DNA of 64,000 nucleotides, taken from Flavobacterium sp. Its GTDB lineage: Bacteria > Bacteroidota > Bacteroidia > Flavobacteriales > Flavobacteriaceae. The stretch spans positions 1-64,000 of the forward strand of contig NZ_JAIXUB010000030.1 in the NCBI RefSeq assembly GCF_027484205.1, read 5' to 3'. The position numbers and the translations under genes were made by a program. Positions 24,801 through 34,642 of this stretch are shown one piece after another. The number at the start of each line of letters is the position of its first letter. Position 1 is the first letter of the stretch. The notes beneath the pieces are model-generated. The model did no database searches. It saw only the letters and a list, made by a program, of their open reading frames with translations, and was not told the origin of the DNA.

Positions 24801-25352
24801 TTATAAGTTTTTTTCTCTTCGTTTAGTAATTATTCGCTGAAAAGCCGAAGGTGTTATTCCGGTTGTATTTTTGAATTGTGTACTCAAATGAGCAACACTA
24901 GAATAATTTAATCGAAATGCGATTTCGGTTAAAGATAACTTATTATTAAGAATAAGTTGTTTGGCAAATTCAATTTTCTGAATAATAACATAATTCTCAA
25001 TAGAAGTATAAGTAATATCAGAAAATAAATTAGATAAATAGCCATAACTATGATTCAGTTTTTCAGCTAAATAGACCGATACTTTTACATTAGGAACTTC
25101 TTCGCCATAAACCATTTCATGAATAACATCTTTAATTTTTTGAACTTGTGCACTCTTTTGATTTTCAATAATGGTAATTCCATAAGAGGCAAATTCATTT
25201 CTTAATTCTTCAATCTTTTCCTCAGGAACATTTTCATAAAATTCAATTTCACCAAAACCATGAATAGCAAATTGGTATCCAAAATTAGATAATTTATCCT
25301 CAAGAATTTTTTTGGTTAACTGATTGTAATCAAATTTTAAAAATGCTTTCAT
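24801..25352 (-). CDS. AraC-type helix-turn-helix regulator
   Basis: A 183-residue protein. The N-terminal 70 residues form a small alpha/beta domain (FAIHGFGEIEFYENVPEEKI), not the usual cupin. The C-terminal half is an AraC DNA-binding domain (LSLTEIAFRLNYSSVAHLSTQFKN and ITPSAFQR). Flavobacterial regulators of this form often sit next to receiver and kinase genes, as here. It may control the adjacent envelope cluster through the 22.3-22.5 kb repeats; that is inference. Confidence 0.9.
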   Translation of the reverse strand: MKAFLKFDYNQLTKKILEDKLSNFGYQFAIHGFGEIEFYENVPEEKIEELRNEFASYGITIIENQKSAQVQKIKDVIHEMVYGEEVPNVKVSVYLAEKLNHSYGYLSNLFSDITYTSIENYVIIQKIEFAKQLILNNKLSLTEIAFRLNYSSVAHLSTQFKNTTGITPSAFQRIITKRREKNL

Positions 25353-25371
25353 AAAATTGTTTTTTTAAGAA

Positions 25372-26487
25372 TTAAGCCTTGTTTTTTCTAATTTCTTGCC
25401 ATTTTTTTAACCTAAGACGAGCGATACTTTTTATTTGGTCTTCACTTGGTTCACCGAGCACAAATCCGTAGGGTTCAAGACTTGGAATTGCATCAAATAA
25501 AATCTTCAAACTTGCCACTATAGGTAATGCTAAAATCATTCCTGATGTTCCCCAAAGCATTGAAAAAGCAATGATGGAAATAATGGCTACTAAGGCATTT
25601 ATACTTACTTTCGAACCTGTAATTTTTGGCGTAATAAAATTTCCTTCGATAAATTGGATGAAGGCAAACAATCCGATCACGGCTACAGAGTACATCGCTG
25701 AATCTTTTGTTACAAGGGCAATGGTTGCAGGAATTAAAGAACCAATGATTATTCCAACATAAGGAATTAGTAGAAGTAAAGCTGCTAAAAATCCATAAAA
25801 GAAAGGATTTTCTATTCCTAAAATCAATAACCCGAGACTATTTAAAAGACCAACAATTCCCATTACGGTAAACAAACCAACTAGATAATTTTGCTGTACT
25901 TTATATAATTTTTGAATTAACAATTTCACTTTTGTATTGTCATCACCTTTGCAAAACACTTTGTAAACAAAAATTTGAAAAAACTTTCTATAAAACAAAA
26001 AGAAAAACATATAAAGAGGAATCAAAATAATATCACTCAAAATACCTCCAGATGCTCCTAAAAAGCTAATTATATTTGAAAAATTTTCTTTTAAAGTTTT
26101 TCCAAAATCAAAATTACCACTGGTAAAATCTTTTCTATTGATGCCAAAATCATTTTCAATTTGTGAAATGTGTTTGTTATAAATTTGTTCTAATCTAACT
26201 GCGTACATATCACTTTTGCTTACAATTTCTGAAATTTGAATTCCAATGAATGTAAACAAAAGTCCAATTACAACAATCATAACTAAAATAGCTGTCAAGG
26301 CAGAAAAGACTCTCTTAAATCTGAGTTTTCGTTCTAAAAATTTCACTAAAGGAAAAATAGAAATACTCAAAATAATAGCAAATAATATTGGAATTAGTAA
26401 GGATTGAAGTACATACAATACAAATACTAATAAAACAATAAAGAGCAAATTATTTGCATAAGTAGGAGAATTTGTTTGTTTATTCAT
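25372..26487 (-). CDS. AI-2E family transporter
   Basis: A 371-residue polytopic inner-membrane protein of the AI-2 exporter/UPF0118 family, with about eight helices. It starts with paired helices (LLFIVLLVFVLYVLQSLLIPILFAIILSI; quoted parts LLIPILFAIILSISIFPLV), has the periplasmic loop near 85-150, and carries the C-terminal pore-like segment PKITGSKVSINALVAIISII. Family members export autoinducer-2 or exchange Na+ or Li+ for protons; substrate is not predictable here. First gene of the four-gene signalling operon (19 bases to the AraC gene). Confidence 0.9.
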   Translation of the reverse strand: MNKQTNSPTYANNLLFIVLLVFVLYVLQSLLIPILFAIILSISIFPLVKFLERKLRFKRVFSALTAILVMIVVIGLLFTFIGIQISEIVSKSDMYAVRLEQIYNKHISQIENDFGINRKDFTSGNFDFGKTLKENFSNIISFLGASGGILSDIILIPLYMFFFLFYRKFFQIFVYKVFCKGDDNTKVKLLIQKLYKVQQNYLVGLFTVMGIVGLLNSLGLLILGIENPFFYGFLAALLLLIPYVGIIIGSLIPATIALVTKDSAMYSVAVIGLFAFIQFIEGNFITPKITGSKVSINALVAIISIIAFSMLWGTSGMILALPIVASLKILFDAIPSLEPYGFVLGEPSEDQIKSIARLRLKKWQEIRKNKA

Positions 26488-26604
26488 GTTTTTAATGGCT
26501 AATTTATGGATTTATTCTTTACAAAAATAGATTTTAGATTCGTACTGTGGTTATAAAATTTTCAAATAAATTTATATAATTATAAAAAAATGGGTTTGTT
26601 GTTG

Positions 26605-26612
26605 TAATTTTG
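26605..26612 (+). promoter_or_regulatory. Candidate -7 element (TAATTTTG) for pyrF
   Basis: Matches TAnnTTTG, 18 bases before the pyrF ATG. No clear -33 TTG. Confidence 0.4.
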
Positions 26613-26630
26613 GCAAACAACTAAATTACA

Positions 26631-27449
26631 ATGACAACACAACAATTAATTGAACAAATTCAACTTAAAAAATCTTTTTTGTGCATAGGACTAGACGTTG
26701 ATTTGACTAAAATCCCACACTTTTTATTAGAACTTGAAGATCCCATTTTTGAATTCAATAAAGCGATAATTGATGCTACACATGATTTGTGTGTTTCATA
26801 TAAACCAAATACTGCTTTTTATGAAGCTTATGGTATAAAAGGTTGGCAATCATTGCAAAAAACGATTAATTATATCAACAAAAATTATCCTGATATTTTT
26901 ACAATTGCCGATGCTAAACGTGGTGATATTGGAAATACATCAACTATGTATGCCAAAGCTTTTTTTGAAGATTTAAATTTCGATTCGGTTACTGTTGCTC
27001 CATACATGGGAAAAGATTCTGTAGAGCCATTTCTTGCTTTTGAAAACAAACATACTATAATGTTAGCATTGACCTCTAACGAAGGTGCTTTTGATTTTCA
27101 AACAAAAAATTGTGAAGGAACAGAATTGTATAAAACAGTAATTGAAACATCAAAATCTTGGAAAAACGCGGATAATCTAATGTATGTTGTAGGAGCAACT
27201 AAAGCAGAATATTTTACAGAAATTAGAAAAATAATTCCAAATAGTTTTCTTTTAGTGCCAGGAGTTGGCGCACAAGGAGGAAGTTTGCAAGAGGTTTGTA
27301 AATATGGAATGAGCGAAAACATTGGTTTGTTAATCAATTCCTCAAGAGCCATAATTTATGCATCAAATAGAAACGATTTCGCGCAAAAAGCAAGAGAAGA
27401 AGCTTTAAAAATGCAAATTGAAATGGAAGATATTTTAAAAAATAGATAG
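26631..27449 (+). CDS. pyrF: Orotidine-5'-phosphate decarboxylase (type 2)
   Basis: Catalyses OMP to UMP plus CO2, the last step of de novo pyrimidine synthesis. The catalytic Lys-Asp array is in [21 protein letters not shown] (part [12 protein letters not shown]), and the substrate-binding N-terminal strand is [14 protein letters not shown]. The phosphate-binding loop is VPGVGAQGG. Length (272 residues) fits the longer type-2 enzymes found in Bacteroidetes, mycobacteria and myxobacteria. It leads a three-gene operon with the next two genes (1 base, then a 4-base overlap). Confidence 0.96.
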   Translation: MTTQQLIEQIQLKKSFLCIGLDVDLTKIPHFLLELEDPIFEFNKAIIDATHDLCVSYKPNTAFYEAYGIKGWQSLQKTINYINKNYPDIFTIADAKRGDIGNTSTMYAKAFFEDLNFDSVTVAPYMGKDSVEPFLAFENKHTIMLALTSNEGAFDFQTKNCEGTELYKTVIETSKSWKNADNLMYVVGATKAEYFTEIRKIIPNSFLLVPGVGAQGGSLQEVCKYGMSENIGLLINSSRAIIYASNRNDFAQKAREEALKMQIEMEDILKNR

Positions 27450-27450
27450 T

Positions 27451-27957
27451 ATGACCAAACGTGATTTTTTTAGAATTTTGATTAAAATATTTGGATTGTA
27501 TTCTTTGGTTTTATCAATTTTTACTGTGATTCCACAAAATATTTCAAATATATTATATCAGTTTGATATCATGATTTTGTTAATTATCTTGGCTTCAACA
27601 TTGATTTCTGTAGGATTGTTTTTGATTTTACTTTTTAAAACAGATTTTATAATTGACAAACTAAAATTAGATAAAGGTTTTGATGATATTCAAATAAATT
27701 TTGGAAATTTAACTAATGAATCGATATTAAAATTAGCAATTTTTATTATCGGAGGATTTTTAATAATTGATTATACACCTTCGTTATTGTTTGATTTAGT
27801 TAATGCATTTAAAAATAAAGCAACTTTTTCGACGATTGAAGGAAGTTCAATTGATTATTTTCAAATTTTTGTTAGTTTGATAAACATAGTAATTGGATAT
27901 TTATTCATCACTAATTATAAAAGTATTTCTAAATTTTTAGATAAAAAACAATCTTGA
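27451..27957 (+). CDS. Four-helix membrane protein of pyrF operon
   Basis: A 168-residue protein with hydrophobic segments near 12-32, 38-62, 90-112 and 140-160, and a short soluble loop (LKLDKGFDDIQINFGNLTNE). I do not recognise a named family. Its ATG follows the pyrF stop by one base, and its stop TGA overlaps the TTG start of the hydrolase gene, so all three are translated from one message. Confidence 0.75.
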   Translation: MTKRDFFRILIKIFGLYSLVLSIFTVIPQNISNILYQFDIMILLIILASTLISVGLFLILLFKTDFIIDKLKLDKGFDDIQINFGNLTNESILKLAIFIIGGFLIIDYTPSLLFDLVNAFKNKATFSTIEGSSIDYFQIFVSLINIVIGYLFITNYKSISKFLDKKQS

Positions 27958-28736
27958 TTTCCTATACAATATATAACAATGAAGATTCTGACCAATGGGT
28001 AACTTTTGTGCATGGCGCAGGTGGAAGTTCTTCAATTTGGTATAAGCAAATAAGAGAATTTCAGAAGTATTTTAATGTATTGTTATTGGATTTAAGAGGT
28101 CATGGCGATTCAACATCTCAAATAAAAAAAGCATTTAAGCAAAAGTACACTTTCAAGTCAATTGCCAATGATGTTTTAGAAGTGTTAGATTATCTGCAAA
28201 TTAAGACTTCTCACTTTGTTGGAATTTCATTAGGAACTATTATCATTCGACAATTAGCAGAAATGCATCCCGATAGAGTAAAAAGTATGATTATGGGTGG
28301 TGCAATTTTGAAAATGAATTTCCGTTCTCAAATACTTATGCGATTAGGAAATATATTTAAATACGTTTTACCATATTTGATTTTGTATAAGTTTTTTGCG
28401 TTTGTGATAATGCCAAATAAAAATCATAAGCAATCGAGGCTATTATTCATCAATGAAGCCAAAAAATTGTACCAAAAAGAGTTTGTTAGATGGTTCAAAC
28501 TCACTGCCGAAATAAATCCTGTTTTAAAATGGTTCCGTCAGCAAGAACTCAATATTCCAACGTTTTATGTAATGGGCGAAGAAGATTATATGTTTTTGCC
28601 ATCTGTGAGAAAAGTGGTTGAAAAACACTATAAAACATCCAAACTATTTGTTATTGAGAAATGTGGTCATGTTGTAAACGTCGAACAATCAACTATTTTT
28701 AATAAGGAAGTGATTATGTTTATTCAAAATCACTAA
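27954..28736 (+). CDS. Alpha/beta hydrolase
   Basis: A 260-residue serine hydrolase. Oxyanion motif FVHGAGGSSSIW, nucleophile elbow VGISLGTI, acid in MGEEDYMF and catalytic His in EKCGHVVNVEQ are all in the expected order. Substrate is unknown. The start is a TTG overlapping the previous stop as TTGA; no in-frame ATG exists before the core beta strand, so TTG is probably the true start. It ends before a terminator-like hairpin. Confidence 0.9.
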   Translation: MISYTIYNNEDSDQWVTFVHGAGGSSSIWYKQIREFQKYFNVLLLDLRGHGDSTSQIKKAFKQKYTFKSIANDVLEVLDYLQIKTSHFVGISLGTIIIRQLAEMHPDRVKSMIMGGAILKMNFRSQILMRLGNIFKYVLPYLILYKFFAFVIMPNKNHKQSRLLFINEAKKLYQKEFVRWFKLTAEINPVLKWFRQQELNIPTFYVMGEEDYMFLPSVRKVVEKHYKTSKLFVIEKCGHVVNVEQSTIFNKEVIMFIQNH

Positions 28737-28737
28737 T

Positions 28738-28775
28738 AAAAAAAATGCCAATGCTTTTTCAAACACTGGCAATTC
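28738..28775. terminator. Probable bidirectional terminator
   Basis: TGCCAATG/CACTGGCA stem with one G-T pair around CTTTTTCAAA, with A-run before and a T-rich end after. It lies between convergent genes. Confidence 0.6.
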
Positions 28776-28894
28776 TTTAAACTAACCTAACCAAACAAAA
28801 TAATAAATCTCAAATTTATTACACTGCAAATGTCAGAAATATTTAGTAGTCAATATGTTAAGAGAATGTTATTCTTGTGTTATTGATTATTAAA

Positions 28895-29611
28895 TTATTT
28901 TTTATCCTGTAAAGCAAAAACTTTTTTTAATAAATCAGAAGTTCTTGAATTTAAGTCGGTTCTAATATTTTTTTCTTCAACAGCAACCATTTTGAAAACG
29001 CCTTCCATTGCTTTATTTGTTGTGTAATCTGTTAAATCAGGATTAACTTTTTTTACCAAAGGGATTGCGTTATATTTATTGATAATATTTGTCCAAACTT
29101 TATCAGCTCCAACTTTTGAAAACGAATTTTTAATAACAGGGTTAAATTTTGCATACAAAGCAGTTGACGTTGAACTTTGTAGATAAGTTGTTGCAGCACT
29201 TTCATTTCCCATTAAAATATTTTTAGCGTCATTAAAAGTCATTCCTTTTATGGCATCAACAAATATTGGAGTAGCTTCTTTTACAGCGTCTTCAGCAGTT
29301 CTATTAATAGCTTTTAAACCTTCATCCGCAAGGCTTCCTAGTCCAATTTTTCTTAATCCTGTATCCACTTTTTGTAATTCTTCTGGTAAGAGAATTTTAA
29401 CCATTTGATTTTTATAAAAACCATCAGTGGCAGTCAATTTTGAAACTTGTTTTGTAATTCCATTGTTCAAGGCTTCTTTTAAACCTCCAGCAATATCTAA
29501 AGAACCATTTGTTTGATCTAAAATACCTGGTAATTGATTCGCAATTTGTTGCATTTCAGAACAACTTGATATTATCAATCCAGTAAATAAAAGTAAAATC
29601 GTTTTTTTCAT
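28895..29611 (-). CDS. DUF4197 family lipoprotein
   Basis: A 238-residue lipoprotein (FTGLIISSCSEMQQI, lipobox Cys near residue 17). It matches DUF4197, with GLKEALNNGITKQVSKLTATDGFYKNQMVKI (quoted part GLKEALNNGITKQVSKLTA), MTFNDAKNILMGNESAATTYL and a C-terminal TTNKAMEGVFKMVAVEEKNI. The family is widespread in Proteobacteria and Bacteroidetes and is of unknown function, probably periplasmic and helical. It is monocistronic. Confidence 0.92.
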   Translation of the reverse strand: MKKTILLLFTGLIISSCSEMQQIANQLPGILDQTNGSLDIAGGLKEALNNGITKQVSKLTATDGFYKNQMVKILLPEELQKVDTGLRKIGLGSLADEGLKAINRTAEDAVKEATPIFVDAIKGMTFNDAKNILMGNESAATTYLQSSTSTALYAKFNPVIKNSFSKVGADKVWTNIINKYNAIPLVKKVNPDLTDYTTNKAMEGVFKMVAVEEKNIRTDLNSRTSDLLKKVFALQDKK

Positions 29612-29843
29612 AAATATTTTGTTTTCTTTTTTCTAAACAAATATAATGCCTCAAAATTATTACACCTTTAAAAATAAGTTAATAATCAAATTTTTTTTAT
29701 CTGTGTCTTGATTTTTAACTAGTTAAATAGAATTAAGTCGACAAATTTCTACAGTTTCTTTTTTAATATTTTCTGATTAATAAAATCGTATAAAAATTAT
29801 TAAATTCGTAAATTGCGCTCTTAAAATTGATTAAAAATTACCA

Positions 29844-32800
29844 ATGGAAGCACAAACTCCTTATATTCCTAAAAATAAAGTAAGAATTGTAACTGCTGCG
29901 TCACTTTTTGACGGACACGATGCTGCTATCAATATCATGCGTAGAATTATCCAAGCAACAGGTGTTGAGGTTATTCATCTTGGTCATGATAGAAGCGTTG
30001 AGGAAGTTGTAAATACTGCTATTCAAGAAGATGCAAATGCTATTGCGATGACTTCTTATCAAGGTGGACATAATGAATATTTCAAATATATGCACGATTT
30101 GCTAAAAGAAAAAGGAGCAGGTCATATCAAAATATTTGGTGGCGGTGGCGGTGTAATTCTTCCTTCTGAAATTTCTGAATTGCACGAATACGGAATCGAA
30201 AGAATTTATTCTCCAGATGATGGTCGCGCTATGGGTTTACAAGGAATGATTAACGATTTGGTACAACGTTCAGATTATCCTGTAGGTGATAAATTGAATG
30301 GAGAAATCAATCATTTGGAAGAAAAAAATCCAACTGCAATTGCACGTGTAATTTCTTCTGCTGAAAATTTTCCTGAAGTTGCTAAAGAAACATTAGATAA
30401 AATTCATACTAAAAATCAAACTTCAAAAATTCCTGTTTTAGGAATTACAGGAACTGGTGGCGCAGGAAAATCGTCATTAGTTGATGAATTAGTGAGAAGG
30501 TTTTTAATTGATTTTCCTGAAAAAACAATTGGATTGATTTCGGTTGATCCATCAAAACGTAAAACTGGTGGTGCACTTTTAGGCGATAGAATTCGTATGA
30601 ATGCAATCAATAATCCTAGAGTTTACATGCGTTCGTTGGCAACGCGTCAATCGAATTTAGCTTTGTCAAAATATGTAAACGAGGCAATTGAAGTTCTAAA
30701 AGCAGCTAAATATGATATTATTATTCTTGAAACTTCTGGAATTGGACAATCGGATACCGAAATTATAGAACATTCTGATGTTTCTTTATATGTAATGACG
30801 CCAGAATTTGGTGCGGCAACGCAATTGGAAAAAATCGATATGTTGGATTTTGCTGATTTAGTAGCATTAAATAAATTTGACAAACGAGGTGCATTAGATG
30901 CTATTCGTGATGTAAAAAAACAATACCAACGCAATCACAATCTTTGGGATGCTGATGTTGAAACAATGCCGATTTTTGGCACAATTGCATCACAATTCAA
31001 CGATCCTGGAATGAATACACTTTACAAATCCATAATGGATAAAGTGGTAGAAAAAACAGGTGCCTATTTAAAATCTACGTTCCAAATCACTCGTGAAATG
31101 AGCGAGAAAATATTCGTGATTCCACCACACAGAACACGATATTTATCTGAAATTGCCGAAAATAATAGAAAATACGACGAAACGGCTTTAATACAAGTTG
31201 AAGTTGCCCAAAAATTATACGGAATTTATAAAACCATTGAAACCGTTTCAAATGTCAAACTTAGCCTGTCGAAGTTTGGTATTGAAAATGAAGGGCTTCG
31301 ACAAGCTCAGCCTGACAAAGATGAGTTTTTGAAATTACTAGTTGCTGAATTCGACAGAGTAAAAATGAACCTTGATCCATACAATTGGGAAATCATTTTA
31401 ACTTGGGAAGAGAAAGTAAACAAATACAAAAATCCTATTTATAGTTTTAAAGTTCGTGATAAAATCATTGAAATTAAAACACATAGCGAAAGTTTATCGC
31501 ATTCTCAAATTCCAAAAGTGGCGTTACCAAAATACCAAGCTTGGGGCGATATTTTAAAATGGAATTTACAAGAAAATGTTCCTGGTGAATTTCCATTTAC
31601 ATCTGGATTATATCCTTTCAAACGTGAAGGCGAAGATCCATCAAGAATGTTTGCTGGCGAAGGTGGACCAGAAAGAACCAATAAACGTTTTCATTATGTT
31701 TCTGCTGGATTACCTGCAAAACGTCTTTCGACCGCTTTTGATTCGGTTACTTTATACGGAAATGATCCACACGTTCGTCCGGATATTTATGGAAAAATCG
31801 GTAATGCTGGAGTTTCAATTTGTTGTTTAGACGATGCTAAAAAACTATATTCAGGTTTCGATTTAAGTCATCCGTTAACTTCGGTTTCGATGACAATCAA
31901 TGGTCCAGCTCCAATGTTGTTGGGATTTTTTATGAATGCTGCTATTGACCAAAATTGTGAAAAATACATTATTGAAAATAATCTTCAAACAGAAGTTGAA
32001 GAACGAATTAACGAAATTTACAAGAAAAAAGGAACTACAAGACCAAAGTATCAAGGAACTTTACCTGAAGGAAATAACGGTTTAGGTTTGATGCTTTTAG
32101 GTGTAACTGGTGATCAAGTTTTACCTTTAGATGTCTATAACGATATCAAAATTAAAACCTTAGCACAAGTTCGTGGAACGGTTCAAGCCGATATTTTAAA
32201 AGAAGATCAAGCACAAAATACGTGTATTTTTTCAACAGAATTTGCTTTGAGATTGATGGGTGACGTTCAAGAATATTTCATCAAGCAGAATGTTCGTAAT
32301 TTCTATTCGGTTTCAATTTCGGGATATCATATTGCTGAAGCTGGTGCAAATCCAATTTCGCAACTAGCATTTACATTGGCAAATGGTTTCACTTACGTGG
32401 AATACTATTTAAGTCGTGGTATGAACATCAACGATTTTGGTCCAAATTTATCGTTTTTCTTCTCTAACGGAATTGATCCAGAATATGCAGTGATTGGTCG
32501 TGTGGCTCGTAAAATTTGGGCGAAAGCCATGAAAAATAAATATGGCGCTAATGAAAGAGCACAAATGTTGAAATACCACATTCAAACATCAGGTCGTTCT
32601 TTGCATGCACAAGAAATTGATTTCAATGATATTCGTACAACATTGCAAGCATTGTATGCGATTTATGATAACTGTAACTCGTTACATACCAATGCGTATG
32701 ACGAAGCGATTACAACACCAACGGAAGAATCTGTTCGTAGAGCAATGGCAATTCAGTTGATTATTAATAAAGAATTAGGTTTGGCAAAAAACGAAAATCC

Positions 32801-33272
32801 AATTCAAGGTTCGTTCATTATTGAAGAATTAACCGATTTAGTAGAAGAAGCTGTTTTACAAGAATTTGACAGAATTACAGAACGTGGCGGTGTTCTTGGT
32901 GCAATGGAAACGATGTACCAACGTTCAAAAATTCAAGAGGAAAGTTTGTATTATGAAACCTTGAAACATACAGGAGAATTTCCAATTATTGGAGTGAATA
33001 CGTTCTTGAGTTCAAAAGGTTCTCCAACAGTCATTCCTGCAGAAGTGATTCGTGCTACCGAAGAAGAAAAACAATATCAAATTGATATGTTGACTAATCT
33101 TCACAAAACGAATGAAAATAAAGTGGCAGAACAAATCAACATCATTCAAGAAGCAGCCATCAACAACCAAAATATTTTCGAAAAATTAATGGATGCCACA
33201 AAAGTGTGTTCATTAGGACAAATTACAAGTGCGTTGTTTGAAGTTGGTGGACAATACAGAAGAAATATGTAA
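29844..33272 (+). CDS. icmF: Fused methylmalonyl-CoA/isobutyryl-CoA mutase with built-in G-protein (IcmF)
   Basis: A 1142-residue adenosylcobalamin-dependent acyl-CoA mutase, probably isomerising isobutyryl-CoA and butyryl-CoA or a related pair. Domain order is that of IcmF: B12-binding domain (about 10-140; [15 protein letters not shown] with the cobalt-ligand His), MeaB/ArgK-type GTPase chaperone (about 190-450; [34 protein letters not shown]) and mutase TIM barrel (about 560-1142; [31 protein letters not shown]). The linker at residues about 471-492 contains a repeat-derived insertion, LSLSKFG and GLRQAQPDK (see the repeat entry). The reading frame stays open. It is monocistronic. Confidence 0.94.
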   Translation: MEAQTPYIPKNKVRIVTAASLFDGHDAAINIMRRIIQATGVEVIHLGHDRSVEEVVNTAIQEDANAIAMTSYQGGHNEYFKYMHDLLKEKGAGHIKIFGGGGGVILPSEISELHEYGIERIYSPDDGRAMGLQGMINDLVQRSDYPVGDKLNGEINHLEEKNPTAIARVISSAENFPEVAKETLDKIHTKNQTSKIPVLGITGTGGAGKSSLVDELVRRFLIDFPEKTIGLISVDPSKRKTGGALLGDRIRMNAINNPRVYMRSLATRQSNLALSKYVNEAIEVLKAAKYDIIILETSGIGQSDTEIIEHSDVSLYVMTPEFGAATQLEKIDMLDFADLVALNKFDKRGALDAIRDVKKQYQRNHNLWDADVETMPIFGTIASQFNDPGMNTLYKSIMDKVVEKTGAYLKSTFQITREMSEKIFVIPPHRTRYLSEIAENNRKYDETALIQVEVAQKLYGIYKTIETVSNVKLSLSKFGIENEGLRQAQPDKDEFLKLLVAEFDRVKMNLDPYNWEIILTWEEKVNKYKNPIYSFKVRDKIIEIKTHSESLSHSQIPKVALPKYQAWGDILKWNLQENVPGEFPFTSGLYPFKREGEDPSRMFAGEGGPERTNKRFHYVSAGLPAKRLSTAFDSVTLYGNDPHVRPDIYGKIGNAGVSICCLDDAKKLYSGFDLSHPLTSVSMTINGPAPMLLGFFMNAAIDQNCEKYIIENNLQTEVEERINEIYKKKGTTRPKYQGTLPEGNNGLGLMLLGVTGDQVLPLDVYNDIKIKTLAQVRGTVQADILKEDQAQNTCIFSTEFALRLMGDVQEYFIKQNVRNFYSVSISGYHIAEAGANPISQLAFTLANGFTYVEYYLSRGMNINDFGPNLSFFFSNGIDPEYAVIGRVARKIWAKAMKNKYGANERAQMLKYHIQTSGRSLHAQEIDFNDIRTTLQALYAIYDNCNSLHTNAYDEAITTPTEESVRRAMAIQLIINKELGLAKNENPIQGSFIIEELTDLVEEAVLQEFDRITERGGVLGAMETMYQRSKIQEESLYYETLKHTGEFPIIGVNTFLSSKGSPTVIPAEVIRATEEEKQYQIDMLTNLHKTNENKVAEQINIIQEAAINNQNIFEKLMDATKVCSLGQITSALFEVGGQYRRNM
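31254..31316. repeat. Palindromic repeat inserted in the icmF coding sequence
   Basis: Arms GTCAAACTTAGCCTGTCGAAG (31254-31274) and CTTCGACAAGCTCAGCCTGA (from 31296) are inverted copies (17 of 21 positions pair) around a 21-base loop. The translated sequence LSLSK...LRQAQPDK recurs in many Flavobacterium proteins as a trace of this element (from memory). Confidence 0.75.
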
Positions 33273-33281
33273 TAACTTATT

Positions 33282-33321
33282 AAACCTCAAAAGTTTTTAA
33301 AACCTTTGAGGTTTGTATTTT
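33282..33321 (+). terminator. Terminator after icmF
   Basis: AAACCTCAAA/TTTGAGGTTT stem (33282-33291, 33305-33314) followed by GTATTTT. The next gene begins 12 bases after the right arm. Confidence 0.7.
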
Positions 33322-33325
33322 AACA

Positions 33326-33805
33326 ATGAATCCAACCATAAAAACCTTTCCAACCACAAAATTCATAGGTAAAAACCTTTCCTTTACCTATGCAGATTAT
33401 CGTGCTTTTGAATTATGGAGCAGTTTTATGCCAAGACGAAGAGAAATTCAAAATGTAATTGGTTCCGAATTGTATAATATCCAAATCAATCCAGAGAATT
33501 TCGATTTTCAACCCAATACACCTTTTACAAAATGGGCAGTTGTTGCTGTTTCATCATTTGATAATATTCCTGATGGAATGGAAACCTTGGAAATTCAAGA
33601 AGGTTTGTATGCCGTTTTTAATTACAAAGGTAATCAAGCCAATGTTGCAGTATTTTTCAATTCAATTTATACAGAATGGTTGCCTAATTCTGATTATGTA
33701 CTCGGCAGTCATCCGCAATTTGAAATTTTAGGAGAAAAATACAAGAATAACGATCCAAACTCGGAAGAAGAAATTTGGATACCAATTAAATTAAGAGATT
33801 TATAA
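33326..33805 (+). CDS. GyrI-like/AraC effector-binding domain protein
   Basis: A 159-residue single-domain protein with the GyrI/Bacterial transcription activator effector-binding fold: TKFIGKNLSFTYADYRAFELW at the start, WAVVAVSSFDNIPDGMETLEI, then LYAVFNYKGNQANVAVFFNSIYTEWLP (part LYAVFNYKGNQANVAVFF). Such stand-alone domains bind small hydrophobic molecules. It lacks a DNA-binding domain. It is followed 19 bases later by a lipoprotein gene, probably in the same transcript. Confidence 0.88.
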   Translation: MNPTIKTFPTTKFIGKNLSFTYADYRAFELWSSFMPRRREIQNVIGSELYNIQINPENFDFQPNTPFTKWAVVAVSSFDNIPDGMETLEIQEGLYAVFNYKGNQANVAVFFNSIYTEWLPNSDYVLGSHPQFEILGEKYKNNDPNSEEEIWIPIKLRDL

Positions 33806-33824
33806 AATTAAAAGTTTAATAATT

Positions 33825-34316
33825 ATGAAAAAATTACTTTTGTTTTTTGTTTCAATGAACTTATTTATTACAGGTTGTTCTTCTGATAGTGATTCTCAAA
33901 ATATTGATTCTGAAATTATTGCAAATGGAATTGAATTTGTGCCAACAAAATTAAAAGTCTCAAACGGAGTTGCCTTAGTGGAAGGAGAAGCGGCATTAGA
34001 TTTTTCGTTAACAAAAGGTTCGTCAGGAAGTTCAAATTATGAGGCGTTAACTTTCAAAATTAATTATCCATTAACATCAAGTAGTGCTCCAAATGGTATT
34101 TATGAATTTGGAATTGGAGAAACTGGAACCATGCTTTTCGCACAAGGAAGTTATACAAAAGGTTCGACAACTTATATTTTGGCAGGATATCCTGTAAAAG
34201 TTACTGCTTTAGGAAATGATAAATTTAAATTAGAATTTCAAAATATTGAAGCAGTTAATCCAAGTGATTTTTCTCAAATTATTATTTCAGGATATTGTGA
34301 AGGTGAATTTCAGTAA
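33825..34316 (+). CDS. Hypothetical lipoprotein
   Basis: A 163-residue lipoprotein with signal MKKLLLFFVSMNLFITGCSS (lipobox Cys 18) and an acidic Ser-rich linker. The body is predominantly beta (LTFKINYPLTSSSAPNGIYEF, YILAGYPVKVTALGNDKFKL). No family is recognised; it resembles the many surface or periplasmic lipoproteins of Flavobacteria. Position after the GyrI-like gene gives no functional clue. Confidence 0.78.
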   Translation: MKKLLLFFVSMNLFITGCSSDSDSQNIDSEIIANGIEFVPTKLKVSNGVALVEGEAALDFSLTKGSSGSSNYEALTFKINYPLTSSSAPNGIYEFGIGETGTMLFAQGSYTKGSTTYILAGYPVKVTALGNDKFKLEFQNIEAVNPSDFSQIIISGYCEGEFQ

Positions 34317-34377
34317 CATAATTATAGTTTAAATAAAATTAATATATTGTATGCCTATTAACCAAAAACTATAAACA

Positions 34378-34608
34378 ATGAAAAATTTCGGTGGTTTTCT
34401 TGCATTACTTGGTATTGCTGCAATTGTAATGAATTATTTAGATAGAGTTCCAAGATTATTAATGTGGATTTATAATTGGGGCGACAATGTTGCTTGGGGA
34501 ATAAAAATTGGTCTAGTAGTAGTTGGTGGAGCACTTTACTTTTTAGGACCAAAAGAAGATGAAGTTGTTGAAGAAGCACCTGAATCATCGGATGTAAAAG
34601 AAGAATAA
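34378..34608 (+). CDS. Small two-helix membrane protein
   Basis: A 76-residue protein with two hydrophobic segments (about 3-18 and 38-58) separated by YLDRVPRLLMWIYNWGDNVAW, and an acidic C-terminal tail (PKEDEVVEEAPESSDVKEE). No named family is recognised. The opposite-strand ORF of the same length (34358-34588) is leucine/glutamine-rich shadow sequence. It is closed by a strong bidirectional terminator. Confidence 0.78.
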   Translation: MKNFGGFLALLGIAAIVMNYLDRVPRLLMWIYNWGDNVAWGIKIGLVVVGGALYFLGPKEDEVVEEAPESSDVKEE

Positions 34609-34610
34609 AT

Positions 34611-34642
34611 AAAAAACCGAAGTTAATGCTTCGGTTTTTTTA
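34611..34642. terminator. Bidirectional terminator
   Basis: AAAAAACCGAAG/CTTCGGTTTTTT stem (34611-34622, 34629-34640) with a five-to-six-base loop, serving the small membrane protein gene and the convergent YchJ gene. Confidence 0.92.

Noticed and set aside
34358-34588. 76-residue minus-strand ORF
   Set aside because: Shadow of the small membrane protein gene at 34378-34608; Leu/Gln-rich translation with no plausible start context.
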